Source: Pseudomonas psychrophila HA-4
GTDB taxonomy: Bacteria > Pseudomonadota > Gammaproteobacteria > Pseudomonadales > Pseudomonadaceae
NCBI RefSeq assembly: GCF_000282975.1
Contig: NZ_ALJC01000093.1
Span: 62,001-126,000 of the forward strand
Reading direction: 5' to 3'
Length of the DNA: 64,000 nucleotides
Each line of letters opens with the position of its first letter. Positions within the stretch are counted from its first letter, which is position 1. The position numbers and the translations under genes were made by a program. Under the pieces are notes generated by a model. It worked only from the letters and a program-made list of their open reading frames with translations, searched no databases and had not been told where the DNA came from. Of this stretch, positions 25,169-34,000 are shown one piece after another.

Positions 25169-27157
25169 ATGCTGCTCGGGCTCAATCTTCTAAAGAAAAC
25201 CAAGGACGAATTTCTCACAGATCTTGCCAATCTGGCCAAAGCGAAAGACACCCTGATATTCATTGATACCAACATCCTGTCATACCTCTTCAAGCTCCAC
25301 TCCGCTGCGAGGCAAGAGTTTTTTGACTGGGCGGTGGTGGCAATTAGCGAGCAGCGTCTTTATCTACCAGCGTGGTGCGCAGGTGAATATCTGGCAAGAG
25401 TTAGAGAAAACCTGCTTCATACTTACACCCCAAAAAGTAAAGGGGACGACCAGCCGAGGAAGGCCCTTGAGGCTATGCTCGATACTGCCTCATTGTTTGT
25501 AGATGACGCAGTACTCAGGTCAACCACCTATTCCGGCACCCGAACTGAATATTTAGCGGGCTTCCGTGAAGCTATAGACGGCCTCAAACAATACACGCAG
25601 GCGTTCAAACACCAATTTGACCCGGACAAAATCCACGCTGAAATTGAGGAGCATCTGGGGCCGGCTGTGCTTGAATCGCCCATCGCCAAACTCTGCGACC
25701 GAGCGGCCAAAGAGGGTCCTTCACGGATTGAACATCGGTTGCCTCCTGGCTTTCGGGATGAAGCGAAACCTGAAAACCGCTTAGGCGATTTGATCATTTG
25801 GTTGGAGATTCTTGAATATAGCCTTGTGCGAAAAGACGACTTTGCTCACGTGCTCTTTTTGACTAATGATGAGAAGTCGGACTGGGTTTACGTGCCGGCA
25901 AAACGACTTGATATGACGCGTACCGGCTTAAAACCGATTCCAAACAATAATCCTCATCTAAAGATTATCGATCCCCGTCTGGTTTCTGAATTCAAGCAGG
26001 TAATCGGCCATCCGCAGGTCTCGATTTGCACCCTATCTACCCTGGTGCAGGGTCTATCCAAAACTGACCCTACGACTGTCGCCCAGCTCGCCGCTGCAAT
26101 CCAGATCGAATTGGTAGCAAGCGAAGGGCTAGCGGCTGAAATCAATACGTCCGTGCTGGAACAGGCAAATGCAGAAGTGGAAATCGAACCGGCTCCTGAA
26201 GCGATACCTGAAGTTGATCCTCCAGCGGAGCATGCAGCCGGTGATCATGGGGTCGATGCAGTCAGGGTTCCTGATGTAGCCCCAGAGCCGCCTGTCCAGG
26301 CAGCCCCGGCCGACCATGCGGCTCCCGATCCTGGAGATGAGATAGCTGGCGCCATCCAGTTGGAAGGTTATCGAGATTCAACCTATCAGGCGGATGCCCC
26401 TGGTGAGCTCAACGACATAATCAGCTCTCTCCAATCACACAATTGGTATATTCAGAACCCTGCTATAGAAAAGCTAGGAACGATCATCCGAGAAGACTTC
26501 CCCCCCACTTCTTGGTTTGTTTTAGGTCGCAACATCTATCAGGCCGCGTGTGGGAACGCACAGAAGGCTATGGATTTCATATCTAACCTGGATACTCGCC
26601 TTAAGCAGTTCCCTGACCCCATCTCGAAATACGTACTAGCAGGTATAGTTTTCGAAATTTATTTCGACAGCAAAGGCGCGCTGCGCGATTCGCCAAAAGC
26701 TGGCTACATAGCCAAACCGTTGTCCCTTCTCGCCAAAGCTGACTATCCGGATGTACGCGCATTTATCAGATCAAAGCTGGAGCTCGCTGGTGCGCACCTC
26801 TTCTTCTCCCCTGGTGACGACCAACAGCATACGGTGGCCGTTCAGTCGGAACCAGTCGAAACTCAAGACGTTCTCGACGCCGGTAAGCGAAGAAAACTGA
26901 CATCGATTTCCCTCGACGGACGCCAAATTCTAATGGATGCTCCGCCAGAGGAGTATCGTTGGTCGACCCGCTATAGGGTGTCCTATAGCAGCACAGATAT
27001 TCTGGAGGACATCTCCACCAGCCTGTCGATTCCTCGCTGGGCGCTCACTTTGCTACTGAATCCGGAAGTCGATGCCAACGTTCGATTTGTCCTCCCCGAG
27101 GATCGCTGGTTTATACCCGGCATCGTGCTTGAAGCAGATGGCGCGGAAAGAGCGTAA
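25169..27157 (+). CDS. Large PIN-like (PIN_8/DUF4935) nuclease-type protein
   Basis: 662 residues. The N-terminal PIN-like domain (about 25-290) has LIFIDTNILSYLF with Asp33, AGEYLARV with Glu73, NRLGDLIIW with Asp207 and VLFLTNDEKSDW with Asp234, the acidic set expected of an RNA-cleaving PIN domain. A proline/alanine/glutamate-rich linker (about 340-405) leads to an unrecognised C-terminal domain (about 405-662). AAGGA precedes the ATG. It is the only gene of an IS66-bounded composite element. PIN_8 proteins often occur in defence loci, so an abortive-infection role is possible but inferred. The stop codon lies inside the right IS66 terminus. Confidence 0.82.
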   Translation: MLLGLNLLKKTKDEFLTDLANLAKAKDTLIFIDTNILSYLFKLHSAARQEFFDWAVVAISEQRLYLPAWCAGEYLARVRENLLHTYTPKSKGDDQPRKALEAMLDTASLFVDDAVLRSTTYSGTRTEYLAGFREAIDGLKQYTQAFKHQFDPDKIHAEIEEHLGPAVLESPIAKLCDRAAKEGPSRIEHRLPPGFRDEAKPENRLGDLIIWLEILEYSLVRKDDFAHVLFLTNDEKSDWVYVPAKRLDMTRTGLKPIPNNNPHLKIIDPRLVSEFKQVIGHPQVSICTLSTLVQGLSKTDPTTVAQLAAAIQIELVASEGLAAEINTSVLEQANAEVEIEPAPEAIPEVDPPAEHAAGDHGVDAVRVPDVAPEPPVQAAPADHAAPDPGDEIAGAIQLEGYRDSTYQADAPGELNDIISSLQSHNWYIQNPAIEKLGTIIREDFPPTSWFVLGRNIYQAACGNAQKAMDFISNLDTRLKQFPDPISKYVLAGIVFEIYFDSKGALRDSPKAGYIAKPLSLLAKADYPDVRAFIRSKLELAGAHLFFSPGDDQQHTVAVQSEPVETQDVLDAGKRRKLTSISLDGRQILMDAPPEEYRWSTRYRVSYSSTDILEDISTSLSIPRWALTLLLNPEVDANVRFVLPEDRWFIPGIVLEADGAERA

Positions 27158-27763
27158 GCGTCCGCCCAACTCACCTTGCGTAAGTCAGGCCGGTACCCAC
27201 TGATGCGGCAGCAATTGCCCGATATCACTAGCCCGCTGCGTCGGCAGCCGCGTCAGCACATCTTTAAGATAGGCATACGGATCATGCCCATTCATGCGCG
27301 CCGATTGAATCAAACTCATGATTGCAGCCGCCCGTTTGCCACTGCGCAGCGACCCGGCAAACAACCAGTTCGAGCGTCCGAGTGCCCATGGCCGTATCTG
27401 GTTCTCAACCTGATTGTTGTCGATGGGCACAGCCCCATCGTCCAGGTAGCGCGTCAGCGCTACCCAGCGTTTCAGGCTGTAATCGAGGGCTCTAGCTGTG
27501 GCTGATCCGTTGGGCACCAAGTCGCGCTGGGCCAACATCCAGTCATGCAGTGTTTTGATGATCGGTACCGCCATTTCCAGACGTATTCGCCAGCGATCTT
27601 CATCATTCATGTCCCGCGCTTGGCGTTCGACCTCGTACAAGCCGCTGATCGTGTGCAGCGCTTGGGAATCCTGGCGATAAGGGTAATCGCGTCCGCTTAA
27701 AAATACGCGGACACCATCGCCCTTAAAGCTGGAGTTCGGAAGGTGAGTTCGCCAGACGCTTAC
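27154..27763 (-). mobile_element. Internally deleted IS66 derivative (right arm)
   Basis: 610 bp with inner terminus GTAAGCGTCCGCCCAACTCA (from 27154) and outer terminus TGAGTTCGCCAGACGCTTAC (to 27763). It retains only the C-terminal part of the transposase gene; the accessory genes and N-terminal part are deleted. Confidence 0.82.
27185..27660 (-). pseudogene. IS66 transposase TnpC, C-terminal remnant
   Basis: The frame encodes the conserved end of TnpC: YEVERQARDMNDEDRWRI, LKRWVALTRYLDDGAVPIDN, VENQIRPWALGRSNWLFAGS and LKDVLTRLPTQRASDIGQLL. The DDE-domain Glu (VENQIRP) is present, but upstream residues with the first two catalytic Asp are gone. About the last 160 of roughly 510 residues remain; the frame upstream of 27660 is not transposase-like. 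Confidence 0.85.
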
Positions 27764-27771
27764 TTCTGGTG
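27764..27771. repeat. Right target-site duplication TTCTGGTG
   Basis: Identical to 24810-24817; directly abuts the outer IS66 terminus. Confidence 0.85.
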
Positions 27772-27994
27772 CGCTTTCCAACGGCGTTTTTCAAGTTACT
27801 TGCGCGAACCAAGAGGTCCCGAAGCACGTCCTTCTATTATTGCTTGCCCGAACCCACGGGTTTAGCGAGTTTTGTTGGATTGCAACACTACCCTGGGTCA
27901 TCTTTCCGTAACCCTCCGGCATATCAGCTTGCGCTCTACGGAGCTTGATCTATGGTCAATCTATCAGCGCCATCAATTGACCGAGAATCATGTC

Positions 27995-28999
27995 ATGACA
28001 AATGCGGCTCTTCTAAAACAAGCGATGCAATACCTCGACCTGACAGGCGTGGCGTTAGCAGAACGGGTCACTGCGTTGCGAGAAGATGAAAAGCGGACTG
28101 CACCTGAAACGATCAGTCGTTGGTTAAACGGTACAAACCCTGTTGATCCTTTCCTAATGGGATGGATCACAGAACTAGTACGTTCGAAGGTCATCAAGAA
28201 CATCGAGCCGATGGTTGAACTGCCCAAGGACGGGCTCATCATCGCAGTGGTCAACCCGAAAGGTGGCACTGGCGTGACCAGTCTATGCATGAATTTGGCC
28301 GCAACCGCAAAGTCACTGCACATGAAGACAAAGTACCTTCACGCTGAATATGAAGAAGCTCGGCACGGTGCTGAGATAGTCCCAATGCTTCTCGAACCAC
28401 TGCGGATTGAATGTCCCGATTTGAGCCCAGAAAAGATCCTTGGATATCGCCCATCGCGTGGGGAAATTGTGTTTGTGGACGTGTCCAACAGGCTCGCAAA
28501 GGACTCATTCATATGGCCCTCCGCGCCTGATACCAACGCGCCCCCCAAGCCAGATCCTAAGGGCTTCTTAGGCCGCTTCCGCCCCGACCTCTATCTCATT
28601 CCTGTTAACCTAGAGAGCTATATCGAGGCTTCTCCAGTCAAACTGCTCATCGATGCAAACGTCCTACACGCTCCAAAATGGATTGTGCACCGGCCTCGCT
28701 CGATGTCCATGAACTTTGCTTCCGTGGCTGCTGAAGCAGGCCTAGATATCGATAGCGAAACTTTCTATCCATATTTCATCCCCCAAGCAGTCTCTACCTC
28801 TGCTCCTATTCCTCGAGACATGCTCAGTGAATGGCAAAACGAGGATCAGCACAACCATCATTATCAGCTGCTTGAACATGCGCTCAACAAGCTGGGTGGC
28901 AAAATCGTGGAGAGTTACAGTTTGCAGTTGGAGATTGGCAGGATGGGCTTGTCAGGGCTGCTGGAGCTAGTGGAGAGGACATCGATTCCGCGCCGATAA
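27995..28999 (+). CDS. HTH-ParA-like ATPase-fold protein lacking the P-loop lysine
   Basis: 334 residues. Residues about 1-65 form a Cro/CI-like helix-turn-helix (LAERVTALREDEKRTAPETI, SRWLNGTNPV). A ParA/MinD-type domain follows with AVVNPKGGTGVTSLCMNLAA at about 84-103. The signature lysine (K89) is present but the Walker A lysine is replaced by Val94 (KGGTGVTS instead of KGGxGKT/S). A later strand, EIVFVDVSNRLAKDS, stands where Walker B should be. No parB is adjacent. It may bind but not hydrolyse nucleotide. The first ATG in frame is used; the ribosome site is weak. Confidence 0.72.
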   Translation: MTNAALLKQAMQYLDLTGVALAERVTALREDEKRTAPETISRWLNGTNPVDPFLMGWITELVRSKVIKNIEPMVELPKDGLIIAVVNPKGGTGVTSLCMNLAATAKSLHMKTKYLHAEYEEARHGAEIVPMLLEPLRIECPDLSPEKILGYRPSRGEIVFVDVSNRLAKDSFIWPSAPDTNAPPKPDPKGFLGRFRPDLYLIPVNLESYIEASPVKLLIDANVLHAPKWIVHRPRSMSMNFASVAAEAGLDIDSETFYPYFIPQAVSTSAPIPRDMLSEWQNEDQHNHHYQLLEHALNKLGGKIVESYSLQLEIGRMGLSGLLELVERTSIPRR

Positions 29000-29103
29000 T
29001 CTGCATGAGGCGACTCACCCCGAGCACCGAGACAACCGTAAATAGACCGAGAGGAATCAGCCTTTTGCTACACTCGCGTAATGGTTAGCTCAGGAGCTCA
29101 TCA

Positions 29104-29325
29104 ATGCTTACGGTTCAATTGCCACCTGATCTTGAAGAACGCCTTCAAAAACTCGCTCAAGCCACTGGCAGGTCCGCAGCCTTTTACGTCACCCAAGCCA
29201 TTGAGCTGCATCTCGACGATATTGAAGATTTGAGTATTGCTGAGCGGCGCCTGGCTGATATTCGGGCCGGTCGCTCAGAGACAATACCTTTAGAGCAGGT
29301 GCTAACGCATAGGCGCAGGCGATAA
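29104..29325 (+). CDS. RelB/DinJ-type ribbon-helix-helix antitoxin, orphan
   Basis: 73 residues. The RHH N-terminus MLTVQLPPDLEERLQKLAQA is followed by TGRSAAFYVTQAIELHLDDI and the antitoxin tail SIAERRLADIRAGRSETIPL. CAGGAGCTCATCA precedes the ATG, and TACACT upstream is a plausible -10. No relE/parE toxin frame follows on either strand before the terminator at 29502, so the toxin gene is lost or elsewhere. It may instead serve as a small RHH partner of the ParA-like protein 104 bp upstream (less likely). Confidence 0.82.
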   Translation: MLTVQLPPDLEERLQKLAQATGRSAAFYVTQAIELHLDDIEDLSIAERRLADIRAGRSETIPLEQVLTHRRRR

Positions 29326-29501
29326 CGAGCGCCTTCTGGCAGCTTTGCTGTAAGGGCGGTGCTCGATAAATCAGCAGTCATTCGACAAGTTTTCTGATCA
29401 GGCGTAAATTGAAGTCGTTGCGAAAAGTAGGTTTGACTGCTTAACGCCGGCTGAGTGGGGCTGGTATCGGCGTCAGAAGGCACCTTTAACAACCCCCACA
29501 G

Positions 29502-29523
29502 ACCCCGGCCTTGCTGGGGTTTT
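29502..29523 (+). terminator. Rho-independent terminator
   Basis: ACCCCGGC-CTT-GCTGGGGT followed by TTTTGTGTTT; ends the antitoxin transcript. Confidence 0.8.
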
Positions 29524-29561
29524 GTGTTTCTAGCGCTAAGTTTTGTCGCGCAATTTGAAAT

Positions 29562-29589
29562 GGTGCCAGTAATGGCACCTGTCTTTTTT
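29562..29589 (+). terminator. Second hairpin terminator
   Basis: GGTGCCA-GTAA-TGGCACC then TGTCTTTTTT. It also lies downstream of the convergent minus-strand gene ending at 29649. Confidence 0.75.
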
Positions 29590-29648
29590 CTCGCGGATCA
29601 CAACGTCCACCGCGTCGACTTTGCCACCCGTGTGGCTGGGATAGGTCA

Positions 29649-30014
29649 TCAATATGCTGAACGAGGAAATACCGCTGATGAGCGTTGGTACATTTCAAGG
29701 AATGTATTGAGAAAACGCATCACAGCGTCGTCATTCGCTAGAAATGACATCAACTCTTCGTCCTCGAGGTCATCATCCTCCAGACAATCGCAAGCGTGAT
29801 CCAGAATGAGCTGCCATTGCACATCTTGGTCATAAGTGATGCCAAACGTCACAGCAAGCCAAGCATACTCATCAGGCTCGCCCCCAAAGCCATCGTCCCC
29901 CCAGGCACGATCCGTCTCCAGTAGAACCGCACTGATTAACGTTTTCTTGCTCATAGTTGGCTCCTGGGATTGCCTGACAAAACTGTCAATGATTGGGCGG
30001 GCGTCATGTTGCAT
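29649..30014 (-). CDS. Small acidic protein behind leader copy B
   Basis: 121 residues from the cassette ATG at 30014 (MQHDARPIIDSFVRQSQEPT), or 101 residues from an internal ATG at 29954 (MSKKTLISAVLLETDRAWGD) that has its own strong CCAGGAGCCAACT site. The second is probably the main start. Very acidic (DHACDCLEDDDLEDEELMSF) and helical. Function unknown. Its expression is probably set by the 288-nt leader upstream, which is shared with the unrelated gene at 21316. Confidence 0.65.
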   Translation of the reverse strand: MQHDARPIIDSFVRQSQEPTMSKKTLISAVLLETDRAWGDDGFGGEPDEYAWLAVTFGITYDQDVQWQLILDHACDCLEDDDLEDEELMSFLANDDAVMRFLNTFLEMYQRSSAVFPRSAY

Positions 30015-30294
30015 GGGTACAGCTCCTTTTGCTGGGGAGCCGCCACCTTCGTGACCAAACGAATGGAGGCGGACTGTATGCAGGTTGGTCAACCGGGGCA
30101 AAAGGAACCCGGCAGGCGCGTACGCCTCCCACACACAGCCGCCATAACTCGAAACGACGGGCACAAAAAAAGCGCCTGCGTTCTTATGGGGCGCTTGTGC
30201 GCCTTTTGCTTTATCGAGTGACCAAACCCGAATCGCTGAATTTGCAGCGACGGGCGAACCATACCGCCGCAGGGCGAACTTGGCAACATTCGGG
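30007..30294 (-). ncRNA. Leader cassette copy B (inverse copy of 21036-21323)
   Basis: 288 nt, identical to copy A by eye except about five changes, all within the first 70 nt (around the first hairpin). One of these converts an A-T to a G-T pair within the CAGCGACGG hairpin, so folding is mostly kept. The terminator (AAGCGCC/GGCGCTT plus T7), the CCTTTTGC loop and the GCAAAAGGAGC ribosome site are unchanged. It reads into a different small gene, so the repeat acts as an exchangeable expression leader. Confidence 0.7.
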
Positions 30295-30652
30295 CTGGGG
30301 TCTTCATTTCTCACGAACCGACCAAGCAAAAGAAACTATCTCGGATCGGCCGGTAACGACTACCCCTGAGGAGCCTCGCCTCGGCAGCAATGTTGCAGTC
30401 GGTATTGTGGTGTCGATAGTGGGCGCGCTAGTGAATGCTTTCGGGCATCGGTTCGGCTCATGGCTCTACTCATTCTAGCCACTCTGCAGGGCGAAAGTTC
30501 TATAAGTGGCAGCCCAAACAATGGCGCCTATGCAACGCGCCCCAAGACAATCTGGTTGGAATCCCTAACTGTGGGGTTGAACCGGCGTCGTGATTTTTGG
30601 GCTGCTCGCCAAGGGCGAAAAGCGGGCAAAAATGGCCCAGCAGCAAGCACGA
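30295..30652. other. Right-end spacer of the island, possible gene remnant
   Basis: A plus-strand frame ending at 30478 contains a hydrophobic stretch, VAVGIVVSIVGALVNAFG, but has no start outside the leader repeat; it may be the tail of a lost membrane protein. The rest shows no gene. Confidence 0.35.
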
Positions 30653-30674
30653 TGTATCCCCTGGTGTATCCCCC
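30653..30674. repeat. Direct TGTATCCCC pair, candidate integrase arm sites (right)
   Basis: TGTATCCCCT (30653-30662) and TGTATCCCCC (30665-30674) match the motifs beside the integrase gene at 17276-17323. Confidence 0.5.
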
Positions 30675-30723
30675 AAAAAACGATCAAACAAAAAAACCAA
30701 TAAATACAGATAGTTAATGATCA

Positions 30724-30747
30724 GGTTCAAACGGCCCCGGCCCACCA
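30724..30747 (+). other. Candidate attR, degenerate copy of the ssrA 3' end
   Basis: GGTTCAAACGGCCCCGGCCCACCA aligns with the ssrA end GGTTCAAA-TCC-CCCCGGC-TCCACCA with a few changes and one base fewer. A strong terminator follows, as after ssrA. Divergence means exact excision from this site is doubtful. Confidence 0.5.
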
Positions 30748-30758
30748 CTTCAACATCT

Positions 30759-30784
30759 AAAGACGTCCACGGACGTCTTTTTTT
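30759..30784 (+). terminator. Strong rho-independent terminator at the island right edge
   Basis: AAAGACGTC-CACG-GACGTCTTT followed by a T-run (30778-30784). Confidence 0.85.
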
Positions 30785-30945
30785 GTGCCTGGAATCCAGT
30801 GAATACGGGGGGCAGGTCCAGGGCAAATCCGGCCCGACGACTTGCTGTAAGCGCTGCCGCCAACTCTCCCGCATGTCCATCAGCTTCTGATCGCAGTTCT
30901 GCGAGCAGATCGGCAAGATCTTCGATTGTAAGAGGTGATCTTATA

Positions 30946-30978
30946 AGTCAAGAGAGAGGCTAAGCCTCCCTCTTGACT
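30946..30978 (-). terminator. Terminator-like hairpin downstream of hsdR
   Basis: AGTCAAGAGAGAGGC (30946-30960) pairs with GCCTCCCTCTTGACT (30964-30978) with one mismatch around a TAA loop. Confidence 0.65.
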
Positions 30979-31021
30979 ATCTACGGCTTAATTTTCTTGG
31001 GCATACCTAATCAAATAACGG

Positions 31022-34000
31022 TCAGTGATACACCTTGGTCTCGTCTCCGATAGCGGAGGTGTAGATATGTGAAAAAACTGCACTCGCCTTGAGATCAATC
31101 TCATCCGCATCATAAGTATCCAAGGGAAGGTTCGCCCACAGATGCCTAATAATCTCGGCTTTGACTTGTGCCTGAGCGGCAGCCTTCTCTCGCCAGCGGT
31201 CGATCTGCAGTTTCCCGCCAGTCAATTTATCCAGCAACTCCTTTGCAGCTTTTTTTATGGCATAGCGATCGCCCTTGCTGAGCGACTCTTTCTGCAGCAG
31301 ATCGAATACCGCCAACTGATCCTCACTTTCCAATTCCTCACGCAGATAGCGCTTTTCCTCGTCAGAGCATGTGTCGTTGAAGGAAAAAAGATCATCCATC
31401 ACCTTCTGGATTTCAGCGGAATCCTTGTCTTTATTGTACGCCAGCACGATTTCCTGATATCGCTCGTATAGATCCACCCGAGTTGGATTCCGCGCCACCA
31501 TGGCTGCAAGGCGCTCTTCAATTTTCTCCATCAGGTTCATCGCAACAATGTTCTTGAATGGTGTTTTCTCAAACTCAGCACGCAGCCGCGAAAAATCCAC
31601 ATTCGAGAGGTCGTAGCGAGATCGTGACTCCTTGACGGCTAGCACCTCAGTGGCAACAGCTACATCTACCACATCATATAAATCCTGCAGTAGAGTACTC
31701 ACGTCTGGTGTAACACGAGCATCCTGCAGCTTGTTATATATAGCTGTAAGCGCACTTTCCTCAGCATCGAAGCCGAATAACCCAGGGTGTGGGAATAAGG
31801 CCCGGTGTCGAGCCTGAGCATCTTCGACGATAACCTGATAGGTCTTGCGACGCTCGTCGCTCTCACAAAGCTGATTCACTGCCACCAAAATTTGCTGTTG
31901 CTTGTCGAATCCGCGTGCCTGGATCAACTCATCGAGATCAAAACCCAGATCAGTCAAGAAATCACGTGCGGCCTTTAGGCTGTTGGCGTATTCAGCCAGA
32001 GCGACGGTATCGTCGCGCACCGTATCCTCCTCACCTTCGCCCTTCCCCGTTCCGACCCGGTCTCCTTGCGCAAAGGTGGCCAACGCACGGCGCAGGCTCT
32101 TGATCATGCCGTTGTAATCGATAATAAGCCCGTGCTTCTTACCGCCTCCCACGCGATTGACGCGAGCAATAGCTTGCATCAACGTGTGACCCTGCATCGG
32201 TTTATCCAGATACAACGTGGCTAGACACTTCACATCGAAACCGGTCAGCCACATGGCGCAAACGATAGCAATACGGAACGGGTTATCGGCCTTCTTGAAT
32301 TCTTTTTCCAGATCGCGCTTGACCATTTTCTCGCGGTGCGGCGTGATGTCCAAAGGCTGGTCGCAGAAGTTCTTCCACTTAGCGAACTGAGCTACCTCAC
32401 CCTGCTCCTGGGACACTACTACGCAGCACTCGGTTGCCTTCATCCACTCTACCTGCTCACGCCGTTGCTTGAGCAGGTTAGTAGGTGTCTTGCCCTTGGC
32501 TGCAAACAAGGCCTCTTCGGCAGCCACCGCAGCGTCTAGTTGCGAAGCTTTCTTCTGCCACTTAGCAACAACCAGATCGTGCATCTTTACGCAGGTAATT
32601 TTGTCGAGGCACACCATCATGGCTTTGCCGCCGCCGTTTTCCACAACGCGCCAGCGCTGATGGAAATGATCTACGAAATCCTGCGCAACCTTATCCAACC
32701 GCGTAGGAGAAGTCAGGATTGGGTAGTCCCGCGCCAACTCACGATAAAGTTTTTCTTCTTTCTCGTCGCTCCACGGGTCATCGATTGTTGCAGCCTGCTT
32801 GGCAGCTTCAATGTGGTCAGCAATACGTTCACTTACCGTAGGGTCGATGATCTTCAACTTCTCGCCAGCGTTCTCGTAAAACAGAGGTAAGGTCGCGCCA
32901 TCGGCCACGGCACGTTGAAAGTCGTAGATCGACACGTACTCACCGAACACCTCGCGAGTCAGCTGCGTCTCGCCCGAGTCAATCAGCGGCGTACCGGTAA
33001 AGCCGAGGAACTTGGCACGCGGTAGCCCCTTGCGCATATTCAATGCCAAACGCCCGTACTGACTCCGGTGCGCCTCGTCACTGATGACAATGATGTCATC
33101 ACGTTCCGAGTAAGCCTCGATGATCCGCTCCCGATATTTCTGGATCAGGCTGAATACATAGCGGCGGTTCTGATCACGCAACATTTTGCGCAGGGCTTCG
33201 CCATTTTTAGCCTGGTCGGTCTTGCTGTTGGCTCGTCCGCAGTTGGTATAGGTCGATGCAATCTGGTCGTCCAACTCAGTACGATCAGTGATGATCACAA
33301 AGGTGTAACTGCTGGAAATCTTGCGGTGAATCTTCTCGGTTAGAAACACCATTGAATACGACTTTCCTGATCCTTGTGTGTGCCAGAACACACCAAGTTG
33401 CCCAGCTATGACTTCGGTCTGGACTTGAGGATCGGTGGAAGTCAGCCGATCAATAACACAATTCACACCGAGGTATTGGTGATTACGGGCCACTATCTTG
33501 TTCGTGCTGCCCTCACTGGAATCGAACAACACAAAGTTTTCGACGATGTCCATGAGGCGCTGCTGATGCAGCATGCCGGCCAGAAGAATGGGCAGCAGGG
33601 GCTGATCTTTATTGGGCTCCGGATCATCCTCATCAAGACGCTTCCAGCGATAGAAGTGCTCTTTGGTTGAGGTGATTGAGCCGTACTGCGCATCGTGGCC
33701 ATTAGAGATGACTACCAACGCATTCCAATGGAATAGGTGTGGGATCGTGTCTAGGTAGTCGGCATAGTTCTTCTTGTAGGCGCTATCGATGTGCGCCTCA
33801 AAACGTTTGAGCTCGATGAATACCAAGGGCAGCCCGTTCACAAAGCCAATGATGTCCGGACGACGCAGCCATAGTTTGCCCCGTACCCAGAGCTCGCGTA
33901 CAGCGAGATAGCGGTTGTTGGTTGTTTCATTGAAGTCAATCAGCCGCAAACGCTTATCAACCAAGCGGCCAGTTGCGTCACGATAGTTCACTGGCACGCC

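Larger units (their letters stand above)
24818..27763. mobile_element. IS66-bounded composite element carrying a PIN-domain gene
   Basis: 2,946 bp. The outer ends are inverted IS66-type termini: GTAAGCGTCCGGCGAAGTCA at 24818 and the inverse TTCGCCAGACGCTTAC ending at 27763. Exact 8-bp direct repeats TTCTGGTG flank it (24810-24817 and 27764-27771); 8 bp is the usual IS66 duplication. Each side is an internally deleted IS66 derivative with its own inner terminus, in inverse orientation. No transposase is intact, so mobilisation would need an IS66 elsewhere. Confidence 0.85.
17161..30747 (+). mobile_element. P4-like satellite/integrative island inserted at ssrA
   Basis: About 13.6 kb between the ssrA 3' end and a degenerate copy of that end at 30724-30747. 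It carries integrase, AlpA, HTH, KilA-N antirepressor-like protein, an Ash/Icd-type leader region, a DUF927 replication protein and an iteron-like array: the genes of a P4-type satellite without capsid or tail genes. TGTATCCC motifs sit near both ends (17276-17323 and 30653-30674) and may be integrase arm sites. The right half is a cargo zone. The right boundary is less certain than the left. Confidence 0.72.

Noticed and set aside
27154..27763. Right IS66 arm as an independent insertion
   Set aside because: Its own flanks (GAAAGAGC and TTCTGGTG) do not match, whereas the outer flanks of the two arms together do, so the unit is the composite.
29326..29500. RelE-type toxin after the antitoxin
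   Set aside because: No frame of suitable length or pattern on either strand.
29993..30478. 161-codon plus-strand frame opposite leader copy B
   Set aside because: Most of it is the antisense of the repeated leader, it has no ribosome site, and the same antisense frame exists at copy A with a different end. Only its hydrophobic tail could be a gene remnant.
17161..30747. Complete prophage
   Set aside because: No capsid, portal, terminase, tail or lysis genes; the gene set is that of a satellite.
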